Below the pieces are notes generated by a model. It was not told where the DNA came from, did not search any database, and saw nothing but the letters and a program-made list of their open reading frames with translations. 60,527 bases of DNA from positions 824-61,350 of the forward strand of contig ONVI01000019.1 in assembly GCA_900321275.1 (NCBI GenBank), in the 5' to 3' direction. Shown here piece after piece: positions 7,597 to 16,405 of this stretch; position 1 is the first letter of the stretch; each line of letters opens with the position of its first letter. This DNA is from an uncultured Eubacteriales bacterium (GTDB taxonomy: Bacteria > Bacillota > Clostridia > Oscillospirales > Oscillospiraceae). Both the position numbers and the translations under genes were made by a program.

Positions 7597-8247
7597 TCAC
7601 CCCAGCCATGCCGCGAGGTCTTCTACCTTTTTAAAATATAGCGGGCAGCTTTGGCGCATGAAGCTTTCGATCTCCGGGATATTGTAGGCCCAGCCGACGG
7701 CGGCGAAATCCGTACCGGCGGCGCGGGCCATGTCGTAGCCGGGCTTGAGGTCGTCGATCATCAGCAGCTCCCCGGGTTTGAGATCGAAGCGGCGCATGAT
7801 GTCCTCCAGCGGGAAGGGGTTGGGCTTGCGCTCCTGCTCGGGGCGTTCCCAGCCGTAGACCGCGTCCGGCGCGGGCAGGCCGTTTGCCTCATAGTCGCGG
7901 CGGATGTTGTAGTCGAAGGAGTGGGACACGACGCAGATGAGGCCGCCCGCCGCCTTCTGCCGCTCCATGATCTCCCGGATGCCGGGGTAGGCGGCGGGAA
8001 GATGGCTTTTGACGTAGTTCTGCCAGTAGCGGGTCTCGCGGGCGAGATCGTCGTCAGTCATGCCGTAGCGCTCCCGGCAGATGGGGATGAAGCCGGGGTC
8101 GAAGTTGACGAGGAAGTATTCCTCCAGGCTGATGGTCTCGCCGGGGTAAAACTCGCGCAGGAACTCGACGAAGCAGGGGTGGTGGATGGTGGCGGTGGAG
8201 TTGACGACGGTATCGTCGTGGTCAAAGACAAGGCACTTGTATTTCAT
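7597..8247 (-). CDS. HAD-superfamily hydrolase (phosphoglycolate-phosphatase-like)
   Basis: 216-aa haloacid-dehalogenase phosphatase. Motif I is FDHDDTVV near the N-terminus (nucleophile and general-acid Asp), motif II VVSHS, the motif III lysine in RKPNPFPLEDI, and motif IV MIDDLKPG. The helical cap between motifs I and II suggests subfamily IA. The frame stays open upstream into the neighbouring gene region, but the family N-terminus MKYKCLVFDHDD begins at 8247, preceded by AGGAGCAACCC, so I start there. The substrate cannot be read from the sequence. It lies between the repeat cluster and the large surface-protein gene. Confidence 0.88.
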   Translation of the reverse strand: MKYKCLVFDHDDTVVNSTATIHHPCFVEFLREFYPGETISLEEYFLVNFDPGFIPICRERYGMTDDDLARETRYWQNYVKSHLPAAYPGIREIMERQKAAGGLICVVSHSFDYNIRRDYEANGLPAPDAVYGWERPEQERKPNPFPLEDIMRRFDLKPGELLMIDDLKPGYDMARAAGTDFAAVGWAYNIPEIESFMRQSCPLYFKKVEDLAAWLG

Positions 8248-8267
8248 GGGTTGCTCCTGTTTAATGT

Positions 8268-8293
8268 AATCCCCCGGGTTGCCCCGGGGGATT
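8268..8293 (-). terminator. Hairpin after the large surface-protein gene
   Basis: AATCCCCCGGG pairs with CCCGGGGGATT around a 4-nt loop, between the surface-protein stop and the HAD start. There is no long T run, so termination may be partial. Confidence 0.5.
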
Positions 8294-8314
8294 GTTGCTG
8301 TTATGGGGTTTTGC

Positions 8315-11300
8315 TTACTTCTCGTTCTTTCTCCGCTTGCGGGAGCCGGTGAGGATCGCGGACCACAGGGCGCTCCACATGCCGAGGTGGGATTCGTCCG
8401 CCGTCTTCGGGCTGGAGCTGGCGCTGGTGAAGACGATATCATAATGATGCGGCGCAGCGAAGGGAACAGCCGCTGTGCTGATAACGACGGTCTTCTCGCC
8501 GGTGCCAAGGGACTGATAGCTGCTGCCGTTGAGTCTGACATAGGCAAAGCTGTTGCTGGCTGGGGCGACGACCATATACAGATTGGTGCTCGCGCCCTCG
8601 CGCACCAGCCAGGAATTGGTGCCGGTCCCCTTGATGATGGTCTCCTCGGTATTGGGATCTTTGATATTGGAGCTTGCCGTGAGCTGAGTACCGCTGTTAT
8701 ACATGCGCACCGTGCCGGAGCCGCTGCTGGAGCTGGAGCTGCTCGAACTGCTGGAGCTGCTCGAACTGCTGGAGCTCTTGCTGCTGGAGCTGGAGGAGGT
8801 TGTCGTGACGCGGTTGGTGACGCTGTAGCTGAGCGTGTACCAGTTGGTGACCTCGACCATGGAAACCAGTTTTCCAGCCTCGTCATAGAATTTATAGGTA
8901 CCGCCCTTTGTAAACGCCATTCGGTTCTCGCTGTCGAGCACGACCGGGATGTTTTCAATTATTTCCCCGCTGGTGGTTTTCAGGGTATAGGTCATGCCCG
9001 GCATCAGGCCGTACATGTAGGCGCTCTGCGTCAAGCCGTCGTCGATGATTTCTTTGACGCCGCTGTCCGTAAAGATTTGCTTGCCATTGCTTTCGGGGTA
9101 GGGTTCTAAGAATTTCGACGGTTGTTCGGGGTCCGGTCCCGGATCATCCGGATCGTACGCTTTGACAGCACACGTAATTGTTTTGTCGTAATCCGCTACG
9201 GACGGCACATACTTATCGCTCGTCGCGCCGAGAATCGGCTCACCGTCGCGCATCCACTGATACCCTGCAATCACGTACTTCGGCTCCCCGGCCACCTCGC
9301 AGGTCAGCGTCTCATTCCAGTAACCCAGAGGGCTGGCACCTGACTGGCTGCCGGTGACCAGAACCGCCCCGATAAAATCGGTCTGCTTCCAGATCGCGTA
9401 GAGGGTTGTATCCTTTGAGAAACCTTCCTCAATTGTTTGACCAGCCTGATACTTTGGGTTGTCCTTCTTGTTTGCGATCGGATCCCAGCCGAGGAACTTG
9501 TAATCTTTGCGGGTAAAGCCACTCGCGCTGAGCGATGCCAGTGTGACAGCAACATCTTCCGCCGCGTACTGGACTTTCCTGTTGCCTTCACCGCCATTGG
9601 GGTCGTAGGTGATGGTGATTTTATCGCCCCATTGCGCATAAAGATCGGTTTCGCCCGTCCACGCGTAGGACTTACTGTTATAATACTTCTTTTCGCCTTC
9701 TGTATATGTCTGTTTCTCACTCCAGAAAGCGAAGGCTTTGCCAGTGGGTGCAGTAAATTCATTGGACTTAAGCGCTGTTTCAACGCCGCTGGCAACGATC
9801 TGGTCAGACATGGTGCCTTCGCCCCTGCCGCCCCAAGGTTCGCCGGTACTCACCGGGTGGAAGTGTATCGCGACTTCATCTCTCCACACGGCATAAAGTG
9901 GCGTGTCGGTATTAGGTGCTGTAATGGTTACACCGTTTTTATACACGACATTGCTGCCGCTCGGATCTGTGTCCCATCCGGCGAATCGTTTGCCTGTGGG
10001 AGCCGCAAATTCATTTGCTTTGAGTGTCATAGAGCTGCCTGGACTGCTGGACTGCGGCGTCATGGAACCGCTGGCTCCCTTTCCGTTGAAGGAAATCGTA
10101 ACCTTTGAGCGCTGCCAGACGGCATAGAGCGTGGTATCCTGCATAGGCATAGCGGTAGGATCGCTGAAAACTACGCTGATCTTTTCTTCGTCACTATAAA
10201 CAGTCGTTTCAGTATTATTTCCCGGCGTTATGCTCCAGCCCAGGAGTTTGTGATTGTTCAGAGAATAGGCGTTTTTTGTAAGTTTCTGGTCAGGATCAAC
10301 CAGCGTTCCGTCCTCTTCGACAAAGACGCTCTCCTGCGGCATCTTTCCCGTCACGTTTGCGCCGTATGTTCCCTGGGGATCGGTACCCTCGTTCTTGTCA
10401 AAGGTGATCGTGAAGCCTTTTTTCCATGCGGCTGGGATTTCGATGTCCTCGGTAATATGAACTGTATCGCCAGGCTGTTTAGTCTCTGTACCGACCAACC
10501 ATCCCGCAAAGGTCCAGCCGTCCTGAGCTGTATATACGGGTGTCGGCAGGATCAGATCACCCTTGTCGTCCGCTTTGGCCGGATCATTGGTAACATCGCC
10601 GTGTTCACCGTCGGTAAAAGTGGCCTTGTGGGTGGGTCTTGCGACTATGGCAAAGGGAGAAAAATTGGAGAAGTTCTCGATCTCGACCCTGGCTTCGTTC
10701 GGTACCTTCCTGTAGGTAACGAGTTCCCAACTGTCAGAGTCTTCAAGATAATGATAGACCCGCACATCATAATCGTCGTAATTATCGTCTGTAACGCCTT
10801 CAGGCAAATCCATTTTGAATGTGAAGCCGCCGACGACTTTGATTTCCTGCGGGGTAAGCGGCGTTGTCGGCGCGGTCTTCCAGTGCGGCGTCACATAGTA
10901 ATAGGCATAAGGATAAGGAGTGTCCTGGCCTTCCTTCTGCACATAGGTGCTGACAAAGTTTGCCCGGATTGCAGGATTGTTGTCCAGAATCTGGTCATGC
11001 TCCATGGTTGCGATTGTGCTGGGTTTGCAGACCGGGATATCGAAGAAGATTGTAATCTTACTCGACACATCACTGGTACCGAGAGAAGATATGGTATAGG
11101 TTCTCTCTTCCTTCGCAATGCTGATCACCCTCGTCGTATCCTTCGCAACATAGCGAATATAGCTGTCATGGTGGATATCCGGATTCACGGTGATTGTAAT
11201 GCTGTCTTCTGTATAGGCGTTGACGTTGAACGGACTGGTAACACCAGCCGGGTAATTAAATTCCTTTGAATCCGTGGGATGAAAACCATCCTGATCCACG

Positions 11301-13750
11301 ACTTTCACAGTACTCTCACTGCCGTTGAAGTCATAAACCGTTACGGGAAGCGGCACTTGCTTGCGTACATGGACGCCGGTGCTTAGTCTCGCAGGTTGCG
11401 GATATCCAGCTTCGTTGACTGAGCAGTATACAGAATGCGTGCAGTCCGAGTCAGTTAAAGTATAGGAGCTGCTTGTCTCTCCGGTGATATAACTGTAAAT
11501 ACCGTCATCGTCACGGATCCACTGGTAATGATAGGTTTTATCGGTCGGTGTAACATAGGCGGTAAGCGTGGTTCCGACGATGGCTTCCGTTACCGGCACA
11601 CCGCTCATTTGCAGAATCGGCTGATCGAAGGGGGCGTACTCTTCTCCATTAAACGTCTCTGCATCTACCAAACCGCTCTTTTCTACACTCTCGCCGTTCT
11701 TGTCCACGACGATGAACGCGGAGAAGCTCTTCTGCTCCCGGATGATGACTTTGCCGTCGATGACGGTGTAGTTTGTAATCAGCTCCCACGCGCCGGTCTC
11801 GCTGTTCTGGTGGTAGATTTCGATATCGTCGCCGGGCTTGTAGTTCTCGGGCAGGGGCATCTCGAAGGTGACGCCGCCCGCGGCCGCGACCGCGTCGTTG
11901 TCCAGCTTCTCGCCGTTTGCGTCAACGGGGGTGACGTTCTGCGCCGTGATGCTGGCGGGGTCGGCCGCGATGCCGGTTGCCTCGGTGAAGGAGGCGAGGG
12001 TCTCGGCGGAGGAATCCTCCATCGTGACGGCCGTCTTCTTCTCGGCGGCGGCAAACGTCTCCGCCTCTTCCTCGGTCACGGGGTTCGGGTCCTGGTCGGC
12101 GGGGAGGACGGCGACGGCGTAGGTGGATTCCGTGCTGCCCTCTTCGTCGTCCACAAAGCAGTACACGGACGCGCCGAGGTCTTCTTCGGTCAGCTTGTAG
12201 CTCTTGTCATAGGCGCCGGGGATCTCTTCAATTTCCTCGCCCGCGATGCGGTACCACTGATAAATGTATTCGTGGTCGGCGGGGGTGACCGCGGCGGTCA
12301 GCACGTTGCCCACATAGGCCTCGTCCACGACCTCGCCGTTCTTCACTGCGTCCGCGTTCTTGATTCCCTCGTAGGGGGCGTCGGCGGGCTCTTCCTTCGC
12401 TTCGGGCTCATTCGCGGTGGTCTCGCCGGTGTCGTTTGTATCGTTGGTATTCTCTTCGGTGTTGTTCTCTTCGGTGTTGTTGTTTGCGGTCTCGCTCACG
12501 GCGGGGGCGGTTTCAGGCTGGGCCTCGCCGCAGAAGACGCAGACGCCGTTTTCATACTTGTGCGCCATGTCGAGCCAGCGGGATTCCGTCTCGCCGCAGA
12601 GCGTGCAGGTGCGTGTCTCTTCGCCGGTGGAGTAGCAGGTGGGCTCCATGGTCACGACCCACTCGCCCCACTTGTGGGCGGGGGCGATGGCTTCGGTCTC
12701 CTTCTCGCCGCAGACCGTGCAGGTGTGCGTCCGCTCGCCGGAGGAATAGCAGCCGGGCTCCACGGTCACGACCCATTCGCCCCACTTGTGCCCGGCGGGG
12801 ATCATCTCGGTTTCCTTCTTGCCGCAGACCGTGCAGGTATGCTCCTGCTCGCCGTCGACGGTGCAGGTGGCGGCCCTGGTCACCGTAAACGCGCCCCACT
12901 TGTGGCCGAGGGCGGGGATGGTCACGGTCTCGGTCGTGCCGCAGACCTCACAGGTATGCTCCTGCAGGCCGTCTTCCTCGCACTTCGGCGCGGTGATGAC
13001 GGTGAACGCGCCCCAGGTGTGGCCCTTCGCGGGGATCGCCACGGTCTCCTTCTCGCCGCAGACCTCGCACACGCGCTCCTTGCTGCCGTCCTCGGTGCAG
13101 GTGGGCTCCTTCATCACGGTGAACGCGCCCCAGCGGTGGCCCTTCGCGGGGATGCGCGGGTACTCGCCGTCGATGGCGCCGCAGTCGGCGCACTGGCGGT
13201 AGGCTTCCCAGCCGTCGCTGGTGCAGGTGGCCTCCTGGCGCTCATAGCTGACCCAGTTGTGCCCCTCGCCGCCGTAGCTGAAGGTATACTTCGCGTCAAC
13301 CTCTTTGACAGCGTCCTCGGTGATCTTCTGCCACTCTTCGTTGGTGTGCTGCTCACCGTTGTTCTTGCGCTGGTTGATCTCCTCGTACAGCTTGTTGAGG
13401 GCTTCGGTGTGCGCTTCCTCCGCCGCAGCGCCGCAGACGGCGCAGGCCTTCCAGTAGCGCGCGGGCCGCAGGCAGAGGTTGTCGCTCTCCTCGAACAGAT
13501 AATCATCGTTCACGATGTCTATAAAGGTGTGCGCGCCCGTGGGCGGGATCCATTCGGTAATCTCCCCGCCGTTGCCGCAGACCTCGCAGGTCATCTGAAC
13601 ATAGCCCTCTTCTCCGCAGGTCGGCTCCGTCCGCACAGGGGTAAACTGGCAGACGTGCCCCTCATCCGCGCGCGCCGCCAGCGGCAGCAGCGACAGACAC
13701 ATCAGTGCCGCCAGCACCAATGCAAAGGCTCTTACAAATTTCTTGTTCAT
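8315..13750 (-). CDS. Giant repeat-rich cell-surface protein (1811 aa)
   Basis: Exported, probably wall-anchored protein. Signal peptide at 1-28 (MNKKFVRAFALVLAALMCLS..ARA). Residues about 30-410 hold a run of two-cysteine (CxxC) repeats of the type TCTVCGKKET..IPA.GHKWGEW, about eight. An acidic Asn/Thr/Glu linker follows, then Ig-like segments (YQWYR, YQWIR and, late, YQWMRDG). About 1040-1430 are five InlB-type (Listeria-Bacteroides) repeats, most ending in variants of LYAVW. Near 1650-1677 is an almost pure serine tract. The C-terminus reads SPKTADESHLGMW, a hydrophobic stretch and SRKRRKNEK, a sorting-signal-like layout. Its role is unknown, perhaps adhesion. The ATG at 13750 follows a GAGG element. 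Confidence 0.88.
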   Translation of the reverse strand: MNKKFVRAFALVLAALMCLSLLPLAARADEGHVCQFTPVRTEPTCGEEGYVQMTCEVCGNGGEITEWIPPTGAHTFIDIVNDDYLFEESDNLCLRPARYWKACAVCGAAAEEAHTEALNKLYEEINQRKNNGEQHTNEEWQKITEDAVKEVDAKYTFSYGGEGHNWVSYERQEATCTSDGWEAYRQCADCGAIDGEYPRIPAKGHRWGAFTVMKEPTCTEDGSKERVCEVCGEKETVAIPAKGHTWGAFTVITAPKCEEDGLQEHTCEVCGTTETVTIPALGHKWGAFTVTRAATCTVDGEQEHTCTVCGKKETEMIPAGHKWGEWVVTVEPGCYSSGERTHTCTVCGEKETEAIAPAHKWGEWVVTMEPTCYSTGEETRTCTLCGETESRWLDMAHKYENGVCVFCGEAQPETAPAVSETANNNTEENNTEENTNDTNDTGETTANEPEAKEEPADAPYEGIKNADAVKNGEVVDEAYVGNVLTAAVTPADHEYIYQWYRIAGEEIEEIPGAYDKSYKLTEEDLGASVYCFVDDEEGSTESTYAVAVLPADQDPNPVTEEEAETFAAAEKKTAVTMEDSSAETLASFTEATGIAADPASITAQNVTPVDANGEKLDNDAVAAAGGVTFEMPLPENYKPGDDIEIYHQNSETGAWELITNYTVIDGKVIIREQKSFSAFIVVDKNGESVEKSGLVDAETFNGEEYAPFDQPILQMSGVPVTEAIVGTTLTAYVTPTDKTYHYQWIRDDDGIYSYITGETSSSYTLTDSDCTHSVYCSVNEAGYPQPARLSTGVHVRKQVPLPVTVYDFNGSESTVKVVDQDGFHPTDSKEFNYPAGVTSPFNVNAYTEDSITITVNPDIHHDSYIRYVAKDTTRVISIAKEERTYTISSLGTSDVSSKITIFFDIPVCKPSTIATMEHDQILDNNPAIRANFVSTYVQKEGQDTPYPYAYYYVTPHWKTAPTTPLTPQEIKVVGGFTFKMDLPEGVTDDNYDDYDVRVYHYLEDSDSWELVTYRKVPNEARVEIENFSNFSPFAIVARPTHKATFTDGEHGDVTNDPAKADDKGDLILPTPVYTAQDGWTFAGWLVGTETKQPGDTVHITEDIEIPAAWKKGFTITFDKNEGTDPQGTYGANVTGKMPQESVFVEEDGTLVDPDQKLTKNAYSLNNHKLLGWSITPGNNTETTVYSDEEKISVVFSDPTAMPMQDTTLYAVWQRSKVTISFNGKGASGSMTPQSSSPGSSMTLKANEFAAPTGKRFAGWDTDPSGSNVVYKNGVTITAPNTDTPLYAVWRDEVAIHFHPVSTGEPWGGRGEGTMSDQIVASGVETALKSNEFTAPTGKAFAFWSEKQTYTEGEKKYYNSKSYAWTGETDLYAQWGDKITITYDPNGGEGNRKVQYAAEDVAVTLASLSASGFTRKDYKFLGWDPIANKKDNPKYQAGQTIEEGFSKDTTLYAIWKQTDFIGAVLVTGSQSGASPLGYWNETLTCEVAGEPKYVIAGYQWMRDGEPILGATSDKYVPSVADYDKTITCAVKAYDPDDPGPDPEQPSKFLEPYPESNGKQIFTDSGVKEIIDDGLTQSAYMYGLMPGMTYTLKTTSGEIIENIPVVLDSENRMAFTKGGTYKFYDEAGKLVSMVEVTNWYTLSYSVTNRVTTTSSSSSSKSSSSSSSSSSSSSSSSSSGSGTVRMYNSGTQLTASSNIKDPNTEETIIKGTGTNSWLVREGASTNLYMVVAPASNSFAYVRLNGSSYQSLGTGEKTVVISTAAVPFAAPHHYDIVFTSASSSPKTADESHLGMWSALWSAILTGSRKRRKNEK

Positions 13751-13820
13751 GGGGTGAAACCTCGCTATCTGAAGTTATTTTGTCAACCATCGTAACTTTT
13801 TTGACTATTTCACAAGTTTC

Positions 13821-13849
13821 ATTATACCATAGTAAATCCCGGTGCGCAA
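13821..13849 (-). promoter_or_regulatory. Promoter of the giant surface-protein gene
   Basis: Minus-strand TTGCGC (13849-13844), 17-nt spacer ending TATGG, and TATAAT (13826-13821), an extended -10. It lies back-to-back with the plus-strand promoter at 13858. Confidence 0.7.
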
Positions 13850-13857
13850 GGTTTTTG

Positions 13858-13886
13858 TTGACAATAATTTATAATTTATGTAAACT
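13858..13886 (+). promoter_or_regulatory. Promoter of the 656-aa exported protein
   Basis: TTGACA (13858-13863), a 17-nt AT-rich spacer, TAAACT (13881-13886). The -35 elements of the two divergent promoters are only 8 nt apart, so their expression may be linked. Confidence 0.65.
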
Positions 13887-13969
13887 GATTGGCAGGAAAT
13901 CTCTTCCCTCTCCGCCCCGGCGCGCGCCGTGACCGGGAGGGAGCCGATACTATAATAAGGAGAATCGCC

Positions 13970-15940
13970 ATGAAAAAACTGACCGCTTTGTTTCTCGCGC
14001 TGGTGATGGCTCTCGGCTGCGCATGCGGCGGGGCCGCCTTCGCGGACGAGGCCGCCGCCTCTCCGGCGCCCGCTGCCCCCGCGCCCGCCGAAACACCCGC
14101 CGTCCAGATCCCCGAGGGCGCGGACGAGCAGATCCAGCTCATCTTCTCCCAGTTCGGCAGTCTCAGGCAGGACGACACGGATTCCCGCTGGTCCTACGCG
14201 GTCACCGATCTCGACCACGACGGCCGGCTCGAGTTCCTGGCCGCCGCGATCCAGGGCGAGGGCCGCTTCACCACCGCCAGGGCCTGGCGCGTGAAGGCCG
14301 ACAGAACGGGGATCGAGGAGCTCACCGTCAAGGTGCCGCAGGGCGGCTCCTTCCCCGACATCATCATCGACGCCGCCGACACCTTCCACGACGCGGACAC
14401 CGGCTACTGGTACTATATGTTCAACGACCAGGTCACCGTCTCCACGAAGGAGGTCTACGCCAACAAGTCCGCCATCGCCCTCGTCGACACCGAGCTGCAG
14501 TACTTCACCTACGCCTACCAGCATAACGAGTGGATCAACGAGCGCATGGTCACCACCTTCACCGACCGCCAGAACAACATCATCACGCCCGAGGAATACA
14601 ACAGCGTGGGCAGCGCCGTCTTCGGCCGCATGGACCGCAGCAGCACCTGCTTTGACTGGTTCCTCGCCGCCGACGCCGCGAACGCCGGGCGCTTCGCCGA
14701 CAGCTACGCCGTCTTCCTCGGTCTCAAGCAGCCGCCCAAGCCCGAAGCGACAGACGCCAAAACCCCGAAGCCCGACTCCTACAGCACCTTCCTGCTGATC
14801 ACCAAGAACCCCACCGACGAGTACCATAGCGAGGGCGAGTCCGCCCTGTTCGTGGCCAACGCCGAGAACTGGAGCACCGCGACCTGGACCTTCGTAGACC
14901 CCTCCGGCAACGAGTGCTCGTGGCAGAGCTTCAACAACCGCTTTCCGAACTCTTCGGTCACCGGCGGCGACAGCCCGAGTGTCAGCGTCTCCAACACCCA
15001 GGTGGGCATAAGCCGCTGGGGCGCTTACTGCACCTTCTACGGCAACGGCCAGACGGCCCGCTCCACCACCGCCTACTTCAACATCAGCGCCAGACAGCCC
15101 GCCTACGGGCAGATGGGCGGCGTCGTCACCGAAGCGCTGATGAGCACCGTCACCATCGCCCTCGATAACGGCAGCAGCGTGCAGCTTTCAAGGGATATCT
15201 GCAGCGTGTCCGGCGGCAGCCTCCAGACCGGCTGCTATGCCACGGTCTATTACCGCGATTACCCCAGCCGCAGCAATATTTACGCCTGCAACATCCAGGG
15301 CAGCTCCGGGCCCAGCTACGGCCAGATGGGCGGCTATGTCTCGGATTACCTGATGAGCACCGTCACCATCGTCCTCGATAACGGCGACACCGTGCAGCTT
15401 CTGAAGGATATCTGCCAGATCGACGGCAGCCTCGCCTACGGCTGCGCCGCCACGGTCTACTACCGCGACTATCCCAGCCGCGACAACATCTATTCCTGCT
15501 ACATCCAGGGCAGCTACAATCCCCCCGATCCCGGCTACGGCCAGATGGGCGCGACCTTCGTCGGCGCCACCATGAACGGCAGCGGCTTCAACCTCGACAA
15601 CGGCAGCTATGTCACCGTCTCCTTCTCCCTCATCTCCAGCTACGGCAACGTCACCTACGGCGACTCCGCCACCGTCTACTACAGCGGCGGCTACCCCAGC
15701 TCCGACACCATCTACCACGTCGACGTCTACGGCACCGCCGGCGATCAGACAGACTCCGACGACTTCATCATCGACAGGCCCGTGCTCTACGATCCCTGGG
15801 TCAGCGTCCCGTATGACGATTGGGACATCCCCTTCGACGGCGGCTGGGCCGGCAGCAACTACGACGACGACGGCGGCTGGGCCGGCAGCAATTACTACGA
15901 TGACAGCGAGCCCGAAGAGCTTCTGATCCTGGATTTCTGA
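13970..15940 (+). CDS. Exported protein with three tandem beta-type repeats
   Basis: 656 aa, starting at 13970 after AAGGAGAATCGCC; the frame is open upstream but lacks a ribosome site there. The N-terminus MKKLTALFLALVMALGCACG suits either a lipoprotein (Cys near 17) or an AFA cleavage site. An Ala/Pro linker leads to a domain with a calcium-loop-like DLDHDGRLEFLAA, then an Ig-like segment (about 290-370). Three repeats follow, each starting YGQMG and carrying LDNG, ATVYY and (D/G)YPS(R/S) landmarks; the first two are nearly copies. The tail has a twice-repeated GGWAGSNY and an acidic end. No family recognised; it shares a divergent control region with the giant surface protein. Confidence 0.8.
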   Translation: MKKLTALFLALVMALGCACGGAAFADEAAASPAPAAPAPAETPAVQIPEGADEQIQLIFSQFGSLRQDDTDSRWSYAVTDLDHDGRLEFLAAAIQGEGRFTTARAWRVKADRTGIEELTVKVPQGGSFPDIIIDAADTFHDADTGYWYYMFNDQVTVSTKEVYANKSAIALVDTELQYFTYAYQHNEWINERMVTTFTDRQNNIITPEEYNSVGSAVFGRMDRSSTCFDWFLAADAANAGRFADSYAVFLGLKQPPKPEATDAKTPKPDSYSTFLLITKNPTDEYHSEGESALFVANAENWSTATWTFVDPSGNECSWQSFNNRFPNSSVTGGDSPSVSVSNTQVGISRWGAYCTFYGNGQTARSTTAYFNISARQPAYGQMGGVVTEALMSTVTIALDNGSSVQLSRDICSVSGGSLQTGCYATVYYRDYPSRSNIYACNIQGSSGPSYGQMGGYVSDYLMSTVTIVLDNGDTVQLLKDICQIDGSLAYGCAATVYYRDYPSRDNIYSCYIQGSYNPPDPGYGQMGATFVGATMNGSGFNLDNGSYVTVSFSLISSYGNVTYGDSATVYYSGGYPSSDTIYHVDVYGTAGDQTDSDDFIIDRPVLYDPWVSVPYDDWDIPFDGGWAGSNYDDDGGWAGSNYYDDSEPEELLILDF

Positions 15941-15951
15941 CCCTTTCCCAT

Positions 15952-15985
15952 ACAGGCCCCCCTCTTGACACGGAGGGGGGCCTGT
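15952..15985 (+). terminator. Terminator hairpin, overlapping the next promoter
   Basis: A 13-bp perfect stem, ACAGGCCCCCCTC with GAGGGGGGCCTGT, around an 8-nt loop, 11 nt after the stop codon at 15940. The following T run is weak. Its loop contains the TTGACA used by the GntR promoter. Confidence 0.7.
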
Positions 15986-16022
15986 GTTATCCTGTAACTG
16001 TACTAATTGAGTTAATACAGTT
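15965..16022 (+). promoter_or_regulatory. GntR-operon promoter with an inverted-repeat operator
   Basis: TTGACA (15965-15970), a 17-nt spacer made of the terminator's 3' arm, TATCCT (15988-15993). Immediately downstream is AACTGTA (15996-16002) inverted as TACAGTT (16016-16022), 13 nt apart, covering the expected start site. This is a good candidate site for autoregulation by the GntR protein encoded next. Confidence 0.65.
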
Positions 16023-16045
16023 GACACGCAAAAGGAGGCGGCGGC

Positions 16046-16405
16046 TTGATTCAGATCAACTATCACGATTCCCGCCCGATCTATGAAAAGGTGAAGGATT
16101 CGCTGCGGCAGCTCATATTGAGCGGCGCGCTGCCCGAGGGGGACAGGCTCCCCTCGGTAAGGGAGCTCGCGGTGAGCCTGACGATCAACCCCAACACGAT
16201 CCAGCGCGCCTACCGGGAGCTGGAGCAGGAGGGCTATATCGTCTCGGTGCCGGGCAAGGGCAGCTTCGTCGCGCATGGCGGCGGGGCGAGGGCCGCGCGA
16301 CTGGCGGAGCTCAGGGAAAAGCTCTCCGCCCTGGCGGCGGAGTTTGAGGCCGTCGGCGTCTCCCGGGCGGAGATGGCCGACATGCTGAAGGAGGACGAAG
16401 CATGA
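16046..16405 (+). CDS. GntR-family (YtrA-type) transcriptional regulator
   Basis: 119-aa DNA-binding repressor consisting of a GntR winged helix and a short C-terminal helical tail, the form typical of the YtrA subfamily that controls ABC transporter operons. Visible motifs: PIYEKVKDSLRQLILSGALP, GDRLPSVRELAVSLTINPNT and IQRAYRELEQEGYI. The TTG start at 16046 follows AAAGGAGG by 7 nt. Its stop overlaps the ABC ATPase start by 4 nt (ATGA), so the three genes form one operon, probably repressed through the inverted repeat just upstream. The inducing signal is unknown; cell-envelope stress is common in this subfamily. Confidence 0.92.
   Translation: MIQINYHDSRPIYEKVKDSLRQLILSGALPEGDRLPSVRELAVSLTINPNTIQRAYRELEQEGYIVSVPGKGSFVAHGGGARAARLAELREKLSALAAEFEAVGVSRAEMADMLKEDEA

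Noticed and set aside
11528-13795. A 755-codon plus-strand frame opposite the giant surface-protein gene
   Set aside because: Low-complexity Gly/Val/Leu translation mirroring the CxxC repeats, with no ribosome site; the minus strand has signal peptide, repeats and sorting signal.
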